Shown: in pieces, positions 34,870 to 43,010 of the stretch
How positions within the stretch are numbered: position 1 is the first letter of the stretch
How the letters are laid out: each line of letters starts with the position of its first letter
Assembly: GCA_964657325.1 (NCBI GenBank)
Contig: CAZZVE010000008.1
Coordinates: forward strand, 8,529 to 72,528
DNA from: JBBQVS01 sp964657325
Lineage (GTDB): Bacteria; Chloroflexota; Ktedonobacteria; Ktedonobacterales; Ktedonobacteraceae
DNA: 64,000 nt
Reading direction: 5' to 3'
Translations under genes and position numbers: made by a program
Notes under the pieces: model-generated
Told to the model about the DNA's origin: nothing
The model's input: the letters and a program-made list of their open reading frames with translations, nothing else
The model's database searches: none

Positions 34870-35574
34870 TTACTGTTCCTCGTGGCGAACAACGGCAACT
34901 GTGAAACCGTCAGTATAGTCTTCATCCATTGCGAAGGCGAGTGATTGAAGACGCGGATTCTGTGCAACGTTCCTGTTATATTGTGCAACTGCCTTCTCTA
35001 CCTCAGTAGTTATTTGTGCAGGATCACGAAGTCTTTCACCGTTACGAATAGTGTTGTCAGCGACGATGATACTGCCAGGTCGAGTCAAGCGTAGAGCCCA
35101 TTCGAGATATTGTGGATATGGAGGTTTGTCTGCGTCAATAAATATGAGGTCGAACGGAGCTTCGTTTATCAAGATTGGCAGCGTATCAAGTGCTCTGCCG
35201 ACACGTACCTCTGTACGATCTGCAACACCTGCGTACGCAAAAGAACTGCGTACAACTTCAGCATGCTTGGGATCTATTTCTAATGTGAGCAAGCGTCCAC
35301 TCGTGGGAAGTGCACGTGCAAGCCAAATACCACTATAGCCAGCAAGAGAACCAATTTCAAGGATGTTGTGTGCATTGCACATTGTTGCAAGCAACTGCAA
35401 GAATTTTCCCTGGATAGGAGAAATTTGAATTGGCGGTAAACCTGCTGCTTTTGCAGCTACGAGCGCATGTTGTAGCCCCTCGTCTTCTGAGGCAAAAAGT
35501 TGCATGATACTTTGTTCTATGAATTGTCGTGTACGAGTATGTTGTTGCAGGGCTGCGAGTGTTTCGTCTGTCAT
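34870..35574 (-). CDS. Class I SAM-dependent O-methyltransferase (catechol OMT type)
   Basis: This is a 234-aa enzyme. The SAM-binding motif ILEIGSLAGYSGIWLA is at residues 71-86, and TLEIDPKHAEVV follows. The metal/catechol motif is IDADKPPYPQYLEWA (146-160), with VADNTIRNG behind it. This is the caffeoyl-CoA/catechol O-methyltransferase pattern, methylating a vicinal-diol or phenolic small molecule with Mg2+. It starts 3 bases after the stop of the large SARP-type regulator and has no strong Shine-Dalgarno, so it is translationally coupled to it. Confidence 0.9.
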   Translation of the reverse strand: MTDETLAALQQHTRTRQFIEQSIMQLFASEDEGLQHALVAAKAAGLPPIQISPIQGKFLQLLATMCNAHNILEIGSLAGYSGIWLARALPTSGRLLTLEIDPKHAEVVRSSFAYAGVADRTEVRVGRALDTLPILINEAPFDLIFIDADKPPYPQYLEWALRLTRPGSIIVADNTIRNGERLRDPAQITTEVEKAVAQYNRNVAQNPRLQSLAFAMDEDYTDGFTVAVVRHEEQ

Positions 35575-35577
35575 GAT

Positions 35578-38500
35578 TTATACGGCACTTTCTGTTACTA
35601 AAGATGTATACTTTGAGATTACGAGGTCTGCCCACGAAAAGTCAATGGTAGCATGTGCAGTATTAAAGATGGCACGAGCTTCATAGAGAAGGTCTATACC
35701 ACGTTGGTACAAAAAAAGATCCTTTGCTTGTAATACAGTTCCCATCTCTTCAGTTACACAAGTACGCTGTACAAGTGAAAGGCCATATCCATGCAATGTT
35801 CTAGCATAATCCAGGTACAGTTCTTGTTCCCGAAATATCGAAATGGCTTGTTCAAAGTAGATGTCTGCCTCGTGATAGCTTTGCTGTTCTGAAAGGATGC
35901 GTCCAAGAAGACACTGGGCGCGTCCAATGAGGCGTATGGTCTCTTGTGTTTGAGCCTTCTGAAGTGTTTGTAAGGCTATTTGTAGGGCAGTGGGTAAATC
36001 GTCTTGTAAGAAATAGACTGTCGCTAACAAGAGTTTGCAGTTGATGATGGTTTCCATCTCCACCCCTTCTTGTGAGATAGCACATTGAAGAGTAGATTTC
36101 GCGCGACGAAGAAGGCGTTGGCAAGCTACGGATGATTGACTCTGTGTTTCGATATCTATTGATTGTAGCTTGCAAGCAATAATGGCTTCGGTGATGCGTA
36201 GATCACCCAGGCTCACAAGGGCAAAACGGATGCAGCGTAAATTTTTGATGGCGCGTCCAACACGTATTGCTCGATGCAAGTTGATAGCTGCCTCACGAAG
36301 ATACCCAAGGTTTTGCTGTACATCAGCCAAAAGGACGGAGCACCAACTAATATGCTCTCGATCATTGATACGCTCTGCCAGTCCCAGGCTACGTTTGTAC
36401 CATGCCTCAGCTTCAAGCAGGTCGCCGCAGTGACTAGCAACATCGCCGAGATTGCTCGTGACAAACGCAATATTAGGTAAATCGCCAGAGCGTTCAGCAA
36501 GGTCCAGGGCACGATGTAAGAATAGACGGGCTTCAGAGTGTTCGCCTTTCATGGTGAAAACAGCCCCAAGGTTGCCGCACACGCGAACAATTTCGGAAAT
36601 GCGCTCTTGTTGTTCATATTCTGTCAGGGCAAGACGCATATAGCGTTGTGCCTCGTTTGCGTGGCCTACGCTTGCTTCTATAACCCCTAATTGTTCGTAT
36701 GCATATGCCAGGTCTACTGCATCTCCACTCAATGCCCTCTCTATTTTTGTGAGTGAACGAGTTATCGTATATTGTTCTTTCGTTGCCTGTTGCTCTACAG
36801 AACTCCAGGCAAGTAGTGGAGTGAGGTGTTCTGATGCAGTAGGCTGAACAAACTGTTGAAGCATCGCTAGTGCCTCTTGAGAGTAACGACGTGCCTCTTG
36901 ATAGCTTCCTTCATAGCGTAGAATTTCGCCAGTTGCAAGATGAAGACATGCCCATGCTGCACAGGAGGTTTCATGAGCTTCCCGTAAAACTTCTTTCCCT
37001 TTATTGCATCCCTCATGCGCTTTGTCATATGTTCCCGTTGCCCTCCAGGAAAATACGATCTCACGCCAGAGCAGGGCTTGTATCTGTACTTCTTGTTTGT
37101 AGAGTAGCTCCGTGTTACCATCTAGCATATATATTTGCTCTTTAAACATCGTACTCGTTCGTAAGGCAAGAACGGTTTCATAAAGAGTCCGTGCCTCTTC
37201 AAAGTTCCCCAGGACGAAACTACACTCGGCTGTTAATTCGAGGAGGTGACAGAGTAGTAGCAGATGATGAGCACGTGTTGATGGGCGTGTTGTGAAAGAA
37301 GTTGTAATGTGTTGAACGAGAACAGAAACTGCTGCGTTTTCTACAGTGTTCTCATAGACAAGAGTAAGAAGTGCTTGCATATAATAGTATTGTGCTTCAG
37401 AATATGCAGTCAGTGAATATGCTTGATTGCCGGCAAGCTCAGCGTAGTATGCAACATCTCGTGTCTCGCCGCCCCCTTTACGAAGATGATGAAAAACGGC
37501 TGCTGCTATTGTTGCCTGTGTCACGGCTGACTGTGTTGCTTTAATTGCATCCGCAGCTCGTCTATGAAGTTGTGCGCGGCGTGCTGCTGAGAGACGGTTA
37601 TAGAGGTGGCTTACAATTAATGGATGCCAGAATTGATAGAAAATATGTGCCCCCGTTCCCTCTTCTGTCAGTAAACCTTCTTGTAGCACCTCATCTAATA
37701 AATCGAGTACGGTATCTTCTGAATATTCCTGAGTCATAGGCAGGAGTTGTTGTAGCTCGAAGGAGCCTCCAAGAACGGCGGCTTTCCCTAGTAGTGTTTG
37801 ACAATCATGGCTGAGCCTACGCAAGCGTCGCTCTAGCAGTGCTGTAACCGCGTCTGGCAATGAGCGGGATTGAAGGTCATCCTCCACTTGTGCACCTACA
37901 TCACGAGCAAGCTCCTCGGCAAAAAAAGGATTACCAGCAGCCTGTATCGAAATACTCTCTACGACCTCTTTAGGAAGGTAGGAGACGAGTGCACTGATTT
38001 GGGACTGTGTCAGTGGTTGTACTGCGAGTGCGATGATAGCCTGTTCACGTCGAAGATCATCAATGAGCGTACGTAACTTATGCGCTGGTACTATCTCGCT
38101 ATCACGGCAGGTGCCGATCAACAAAACACGTTGATCTTGTAGGTGATGCGTGAGATAGGTAAGGAGTTCTATACTGCTGTCGTCTGCCCAGTGCAAATCA
38201 TCCAGCACTAGAAGCAATGGATGCTTGGTGCTCAGTGTTGTAAGGAGTCCAAGTACTGCTTCCCAAAGATAAAGTCGATCTTGTTCACGCGAAAGTGCAA
38301 GTTGGGAGGATGTGGAGGATGCTTGTAGTGATATTTCTGGAAGGAGTTTACTCAAGCGTTCAAGCTGAAAAGAGAGTGGAAGCTGCGCAGGATTTGCGTG
38401 TGCTATAGAAAATAGGGTGGCAGTCTCAGTTCGCTTCGTTTCATTCTTAAGTGTAACACTTTGTATAAGTGTTCGCACGATCTCTATCCATAAGTGATAA

Positions 38501-39963
38501 GCAATGTTGCTTTCTTGTTCATACGCTCTGCTCCACACAACCGCCCAGCCGTTTGCGTTGGCTGTAGTACTTAGCTCTTCGGAGAGCCGTGTTTTTCCAA
38601 TACCTGATTCGCCCGTGAGTAGCAAAAAGTGTGGTTGTTTCATTCCTACTTTTGGTTGAGATGATGCAGGCGTTTGTTGAGTAGGTACCTTCGCAGTAGT
38701 TGTTCGAGGTTGTACAGAAAGTCGTGGCGAAGGTGCTTCTAATGCTTGCAAGAACCGGTGCATAACCTGTCGCTCACGATTTCGTCCTACAAGTGGACTT
38801 TGGTTTTGTCGTCCTACCTGAAAGGTAGGACGTATAAATGTAAAATCCTGACCTACTTCATAAAGTTGAGGTGTCCTTGCTGATAGTTGAAGCAGTTTTT
38901 CTTGTGGCTGCTCCACATGTGGCCTGACATATTGTACTCCAGGAACACTTCCTTTACGTAAGGCTTCATACAATGTGCGTGTTTCTGGAAATGGCTCACT
39001 CTCATATTCACGTCGCATCATCGCGCTGTGCTGGCGGTAGACATGAAGAGCCTCACCGCGTCGATCTAGTTGAGTGAGGAGGCGCATGAGACCCTGTAAT
39101 GCAGTTTCGTTTGTGGGATCTGCGACGCGTAAACGATCAAGTGCTTCAATGGCACTCACGAAGGCACCGCGGCGTGTGCGAAGTTCAGCGAGCTGTAGCA
39201 AGAGGCCGACCCAACGTCGTTGCAATGCATCACGTCGGTGCGTTGCCCACTCTGAATATAATTCCTCAAGCAGATAGCCCCCACTATAGAAAGACTCAGC
39301 CTCTTCGAGCAGGTGCTCAACTTGTTCTGGTTGTGTACGCATATCGAGTGCATCAGCCTCTTTGAGCAGGTTTTCAAATGCTTCGACATCAACCCAGAGA
39401 GCACTATTATCGGCGAGTTCGAGCATATCGCGCTCAAGGCGTAGCATATGTGAAGTGGCGGGACGTGCAAGTTCAGGCTCTAGGATTTGGCGTAGTTCAT
39501 GAACCGCGCCATTTAAACGATTAGAAGCTACTGTAATGTCAAGATCAGGCCATAACTGTTCCATTGCCTGTTCTCGACCCAAGCGACGGGCTGGCGTGCT
39601 CAAAAGGCAGCCCAGAAGGGCACGAGCGCGCCGTCGTTGCCAGATGCTATTGTCTACAGCCTTCCACTCGTTTTTGACTTTGCGCTCAACACGAAACTGA
39701 CCTAGGAGATACACACGGAGGACTGGACCTGTATCAACTGGCACTGCCGTCTGTACAGTTTCTTGTGTCATCTCTCCTATAGCTTCGCGAGCTGCAACGA
39801 TCTCTGGGGGCAAGGAGACACCTATATACTTGCTCACCGTACGCCCTTTTTCGCTCCAATAGGCGTACCAGTATGGCCCATGCCCCTCGCCATCTTTGCA
39901 TCTGCGGCATCGTTGCTTTCCACATCGGGTAAATTGTTGACGATAGGTGATTTTGCTCTGCAT
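35578..39963 (-). CDS. SARP/BTAD-AAA-TPR transcriptional regulator with N-terminal cysteine domain
   Basis: This is a 1461-aa AfsR/MalT-like regulator. Residues 1-50 carry a compact zinc-ribbon-like segment (RCGKQRCRRCKDGEGHGP..YWSEKGRTVSKYIG), resembling DUF6788. Residues 85-185 form an OmpR-like DNA-binding domain (RRRARALLGCLLSTPARRLGREQ, split) and 195-340 the bacterial transcriptional-activation domain (BTAD). An ATPase follows with Walker A GESGIGKT at 451-458 and Walker B LLLVLDDLHWADD. The C-terminal 650 residues are TPR-like helices. Such proteins switch on secondary-metabolite or stress genes when the ATPase/TPR part is engaged. The coupled O-methyltransferase is its only obvious local partner. 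Confidence 0.88.
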   Translation of the reverse strand: MQSKITYRQQFTRCGKQRCRRCKDGEGHGPYWYAYWSEKGRTVSKYIGVSLPPEIVAAREAIGEMTQETVQTAVPVDTGPVLRVYLLGQFRVERKVKNEWKAVDNSIWQRRRARALLGCLLSTPARRLGREQAMEQLWPDLDITVASNRLNGAVHELRQILEPELARPATSHMLRLERDMLELADNSALWVDVEAFENLLKEADALDMRTQPEQVEHLLEEAESFYSGGYLLEELYSEWATHRRDALQRRWVGLLLQLAELRTRRGAFVSAIEALDRLRVADPTNETALQGLMRLLTQLDRRGEALHVYRQHSAMMRREYESEPFPETRTLYEALRKGSVPGVQYVRPHVEQPQEKLLQLSARTPQLYEVGQDFTFIRPTFQVGRQNQSPLVGRNRERQVMHRFLQALEAPSPRLSVQPRTTTAKVPTQQTPASSQPKVGMKQPHFLLLTGESGIGKTRLSEELSTTANANGWAVVWSRAYEQESNIAYHLWIEIVRTLIQSVTLKNETKRTETATLFSIAHANPAQLPLSFQLERLSKLLPEISLQASSTSSQLALSREQDRLYLWEAVLGLLTTLSTKHPLLLVLDDLHWADDSSIELLTYLTHHLQDQRVLLIGTCRDSEIVPAHKLRTLIDDLRREQAIIALAVQPLTQSQISALVSYLPKEVVESISIQAAGNPFFAEELARDVGAQVEDDLQSRSLPDAVTALLERRLRRLSHDCQTLLGKAAVLGGSFELQQLLPMTQEYSEDTVLDLLDEVLQEGLLTEEGTGAHIFYQFWHPLIVSHLYNRLSAARRAQLHRRAADAIKATQSAVTQATIAAAVFHHLRKGGGETRDVAYYAELAGNQAYSLTAYSEAQYYYMQALLTLVYENTVENAAVSVLVQHITTSFTTRPSTRAHHLLLLCHLLELTAECSFVLGNFEEARTLYETVLALRTSTMFKEQIYMLDGNTELLYKQEVQIQALLWREIVFSWRATGTYDKAHEGCNKGKEVLREAHETSCAAWACLHLATGEILRYEGSYQEARRYSQEALAMLQQFVQPTASEHLTPLLAWSSVEQQATKEQYTITRSLTKIERALSGDAVDLAYAYEQLGVIEASVGHANEAQRYMRLALTEYEQQERISEIVRVCGNLGAVFTMKGEHSEARLFLHRALDLAERSGDLPNIAFVTSNLGDVASHCGDLLEAEAWYKRSLGLAERINDREHISWCSVLLADVQQNLGYLREAAINLHRAIRVGRAIKNLRCIRFALVSLGDLRITEAIIACKLQSIDIETQSQSSVACQRLLRRAKSTLQCAISQEGVEMETIINCKLLLATVYFLQDDLPTALQIALQTLQKAQTQETIRLIGRAQCLLGRILSEQQSYHEADIYFEQAISIFREQELYLDYARTLHGYGLSLVQRTCVTEEMGTVLQAKDLFLYQRGIDLLYEARAIFNTAHATIDFSWADLVISKYTSLVTESAV

Positions 39964-40070
39964 TGCTTTATTATCTAGCTGCTCTTTACGCCGAAAAAGA
40001 TGGTGTGTAGGTAGAAAGAAATACGCTGTATCTTCTATACGATTTTGCTGTAATCTTACATAAGACTATT

Positions 40071-40091
40071 ATAACCAAGAATTGGTTGTAT
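40071..40091. promoter_or_regulatory. Palindromic operator candidate upstream of the SARP-type gene
   Basis: ATAACCAAGAATTGGTTGTAT is a near-perfect palindrome (AACCAA-GAA-TTGGTT). Read on the minus strand it runs directly into TTATAATAG, so it would sit beside or inside a promoter for the SARP-type gene. Confidence 0.4.
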
Positions 40092-40171
40092 AACAATGAT
40101 ATAGCCAATTTTACTTAGGCTTTATATGATTTGCGGTGCGCTTGTCTTGTTACAAACAGGAAAATACTCTA

Positions 40172-40200
40172 TTGACAGTTCTCTCTTGATTACGTATAAT
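40172..40200 (+). promoter_or_regulatory. Consensus sigma-70 promoter of the liv operon
   Basis: TTGACA (40172-40177), 17-base spacer, TATAAT (40195-40200): both hexamers and the spacing are exact consensus. Transcription would begin near 40207, leaving a leader of about 268 bases before livK. Confidence 0.8.
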
Positions 40201-40419
40201 CAGCCCATCCATTTTGTACAAACGCTAACCTTGCTCATTAACCTTGCTACAGAGCGGTCCTTATACCATTTTATCTTTTGCATATAGAGTGTATTTCTCA
40301 AAAACAGAAAGATAATCTGAACAATCTAGAGATATAATGGTGAGATTTATCTTGAAAGTGACGTAGTAACATCGTAAGAGGGAGAGTGATCACGAGGTCT
40401 TCTTGTGAAATAGACCCTT

Positions 40420-40437
40420 TTCAGAACAGGTTCTGAA
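40420..40437 (+). promoter_or_regulatory. Stem-loop or operator in the livK leader
   Basis: TTCAGAAC-AG-GTTCTGAA is an 8-bp perfect inverted repeat about 20 bases upstream of the livK Shine-Dalgarno. It may be a protein operator, since a two-base loop is too tight for a simple RNA hairpin. Confidence 0.4.
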
Positions 40438-40474
40438 TTCGTATTTCGGTATCCTTAAGGAGGCTGACTACATC

Positions 40475-41827
40475 ATGCAAAAACGTTTGTCACGTATTTT
40501 CGCCCTGATACTGGGCATTCCATTACTGTTAGCCATGCTTGCTGCATGTGGCGCAGGTACAACGGGTGGTAGTAGTAGTGGAGGAAGCACTGGTAATGGT
40601 AGTTCAACTGCCAAAGGCTCAACAGTCATCAAGATAGCCTCGGATTATCCTGTAAGCGGAAAGGATGAAAGTGCTGGTAAACCTGCCGAAAATGGTGCTC
40701 ATTTAGCGGTTGACGAAGCCAACAGTTCAAATTTTCTCCCAGGGTATACATTTCAGTTTGTAGCTAAAGATGATGTTGGTCCAGCTGGAACACATGATGG
40801 CGCGACTGGTCAAAAAAATGTCTCTGACCTTATAGGTGACGCTCTGGTTGCTGGTATAGATGGACCTCTCAACAGTAGTGTTGCGGTTTCAGAACTTCCA
40901 ATTGCAAACCAGGCTCCTATCGCTATTATCAGTCCTGCGAATACAAACGATTGCCTTACGCAGAACGACCCAGCCTCTGAGTGTGGTGCGAACGGTAAAC
41001 TTGATACCTATCGTCCTACAGGCAAAGTTACCTACTTCCGTATTGCTACACTGGACAAGTTCCAAGGTGCCGCACTTGCTGACTTTTCTGCTAAGACGAA
41101 GAGTTACAAGAAGGCGTATGTCATTGATGATACCGAAACCTATGGCGTAGGTATTGCAACGTCATTCATCACTGAATGGAAGAAACTCGGATTGACTGTC
41201 ATTGACCGTAAGAGTGTTGCACCAACCACCACTTCTTATGTGAACATCCTCACTCAGATTGCTTCAACAAATCCCGATGTCATTTTCTTCGGTGGTAATG
41301 ACTCAACAGGTGGCACATTGATTCGTCAACAAATGCAGCAGCTCGCTGCTTTGAAGAACACACCTTTTGTTGCTGGTGATGGTACTCAAACGAGTGCTTT
41401 TTCTCGCACTATTGGGAATACTGGCGGTCCTGTGTTTACCTCTGTTGCTTCTGTCAATCCTGCAGCACTTGGTGGAGTCTCGCAGACTTTCATCAATAAT
41501 TATAGTGCAAAGTACGGTGCAAACAACATCTCTTCTTACAGTGCTGGTGCGTACGACTGCGCAAAGATCATTATGCAGGCAGTGAAGACAGCTATTGGTA
41601 AGGGTGTAACCACACCTAAAGATTCAAACGATGCAGCGCAGGCAAAAACGTTCCGTCAAGCTGTTATCGACGCTATTCAAACGACCGACTACACGGGTGT
41701 CACCGGTCATCACACCTTCGATAAAAATGGCGATACTACAAACAGAGTTATCTCCATTTACACCATCGCTCCTGATGTGAACGTAGGTGATGGCTGGAAA
41801 TTCTTGACACAGTTGAACGTTGGCTAA
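40475..41827 (+). CDS. livK: Branched-chain amino-acid ABC transporter, substrate-binding lipoprotein
   Basis: This is a 450-aa captured-substrate protein. The signal peptide ends at lipobox LAAC (lipidated Cys25), then a Gly/Ser/Thr linker. The mature part has the LivJ/LivK fold: IKIASDYPVSGKDESAG, GAHLAVDEANSS, GIDGPLNSSVAVSELPIANQAPIAI and a late TDYTGVTGHHTFDKNGD. These match type-1 periplasmic-binding proteins for amino acids and amides. AAGGAGG precedes the ATG. It heads a five-gene liv unit. The true ligand could be Leu/Ile/Val, another amino acid, or urea/amide. Confidence 0.9.
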   Translation: MQKRLSRIFALILGIPLLLAMLAACGAGTTGGSSSGGSTGNGSSTAKGSTVIKIASDYPVSGKDESAGKPAENGAHLAVDEANSSNFLPGYTFQFVAKDDVGPAGTHDGATGQKNVSDLIGDALVAGIDGPLNSSVAVSELPIANQAPIAIISPANTNDCLTQNDPASECGANGKLDTYRPTGKVTYFRIATLDKFQGAALADFSAKTKSYKKAYVIDDTETYGVGIATSFITEWKKLGLTVIDRKSVAPTTTSYVNILTQIASTNPDVIFFGGNDSTGGTLIRQQMQQLAALKNTPFVAGDGTQTSAFSRTIGNTGGPVFTSVASVNPAALGGVSQTFINNYSAKYGANNISSYSAGAYDCAKIIMQAVKTAIGKGVTTPKDSNDAAQAKTFRQAVIDAIQTTDYTGVTGHHTFDKNGDTTNRVISIYTIAPDVNVGDGWKFLTQLNVG

Positions 41828-41890
41828 CCCTAATGGTTCTATCAGGCGTAGTGCTTGATGGGCTGTAGATGTTCTAACCTTATAGTTGCA

Positions 41891-41927
41891 GGGGGTGGCT
41901 TACAGATACTATCTGTATGGCTCCCCC
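41891..41927 (+). promoter_or_regulatory. Intercistronic hairpin between livK and livH
   Basis: GGGGGTGGCTTACAGATA pairs with TATCTGTATGGCTCCCCC apart from three internal mismatches. Lying behind livK, it may partially terminate or stabilise the transcript so that the binding protein is made in excess. Confidence 0.5.
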
Positions 41928-42007
41928 TTGCTTGCTATCTATTATTTATGTGCTCTGTTCTGCACACCGTTCTCCTATTTGTGCTCTGGAAGGTGGGTAT
42001 CCACTCT

Positions 42008-42952
42008 ATGTCATTGGCACTTATACTGCAACTGCTTGTCGCTGGGCTGGCTGCTGGAGCAATCTATTCACTTATTGCTCTAGGATATACGATGGTATAT
42101 GGTATTATCGAGTTAATCAATTTTGCTCATGGCGACGTTTTTATGCTTGGCTCTTTTTTCTCTATTACCATCTTAAGCTTTCTTGGTGTTAGTGCTGCAA
42201 CACGGCCTACAGGCATTGCATTGGTAGGCATTCTTATCCTAACCGCACTTGGAGCAATGCTCCTTTGCGCTTTATTAGGTGTCTTGATTGAGCGTGTTGC
42301 GTATCGCCCTTTACGTAATGCTCCGCGTCTAGCTCCTTTGATTTCTGCTATCGGCGTTTCTTTGATATTAGAGGATATCGGAAAGCTTTGGAAGGGCAAT
42401 ACCAACGTTTCATTTCCTCAAATTTTTCCGTTAGTATATTTCCAGGTTGGATCAGTAAGTATTCGTAGTATTGATCTATTCGTGTTTGTCGTTGCTGTTC
42501 TCCTCATGATTGCCCTCCAACTTTTAATTAACCGCACACGTATTGGGCGTGCCATGCGAGCTGTTGCTCAAGACCGTGAAGCAGCCGCACTAATGGGCGT
42601 AAACGTTGATCGCATTATTTCGTTCACATTCTTCGTTGGTGCAGCTCTTGCGGGAGCAGCAGGTTTCATTTACGGTTTACAGTTTGGAAGCACGATTTTC
42701 ACTATTGGCTTTAACCTTGGCTTGTTCGCTTTCACGGCAGCCGTGTTAGGTGGTATCGGCAATATTGTTGGCGCGATGGTTGGAGGCGTACTTCTTGGTA
42801 TCATTGAAGCATATACAACGCTCATTCCTGACACTATACTACCGAATGGTGGTAGTGCATGGGCAAGAGCGGTTATCTTTGGTATTCTCATTTTAATTCT
42901 CGTCTTTCGTCCTTCGGGCTTGTTTGGTCAAAATACGCCAGAAAAAGTGTAA
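42008..42952 (+). CDS. livH: Branched-chain amino-acid ABC transporter permease LivH
   Basis: This is a 314-aa inner-membrane channel subunit with eight or so hydrophobic spans. It begins, as usual for the family, with LILQLLVAGLAAGAIYSLIALGYTMVYGIIELINFAHGD (residues 4 onward). The EAA-like loop RIGRAMRAVAQDREAAALMGVNVDRI is present. The ATG at 42008 gives the family-standard N-terminus; the frame is open from 41855, which would add an unlikely 51 residues. Confidence 0.92.
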   Translation: MSLALILQLLVAGLAAGAIYSLIALGYTMVYGIIELINFAHGDVFMLGSFFSITILSFLGVSAATRPTGIALVGILILTALGAMLLCALLGVLIERVAYRPLRNAPRLAPLISAIGVSLILEDIGKLWKGNTNVSFPQIFPLVYFQVGSVSIRSIDLFVFVVAVLLMIALQLLINRTRIGRAMRAVAQDREAAALMGVNVDRIISFTFFVGAALAGAAGFIYGLQFGSTIFTIGFNLGLFAFTAAVLGGIGNIVGAMVGGVLLGIIEAYTTLIPDTILPNGGSAWARAVIFGILILILVFRPSGLFGQNTPEKV

Positions 42953-43010
42953 AGAAAATGTGTTCGCTTGAATAAGTATCTCTATACCTTAAGAAATGAG
43001 GTAGTAAACA

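Larger units (their letters stand above)
39964..40474. other. Regulatory region between the SARP-type gene and liv operon
   Basis: 511 A+T-rich bases between divergent genes. They contain a palindrome at 40071-40091, an exact sigma-70 promoter at 40172-40200, a second TATAAT at 40333-40338 without a clear -35, and an 8-bp palindrome at 40420-40437 in the livK leader. No gene seen. Confidence 0.7.

Noticed and set aside
36867..39470. Several plus-strand open frames opposite the SARP-type gene
   Set aside because: They are short, lack ribosome sites and family features, and lie on the reverse of a well-supported 1461-aa frame.
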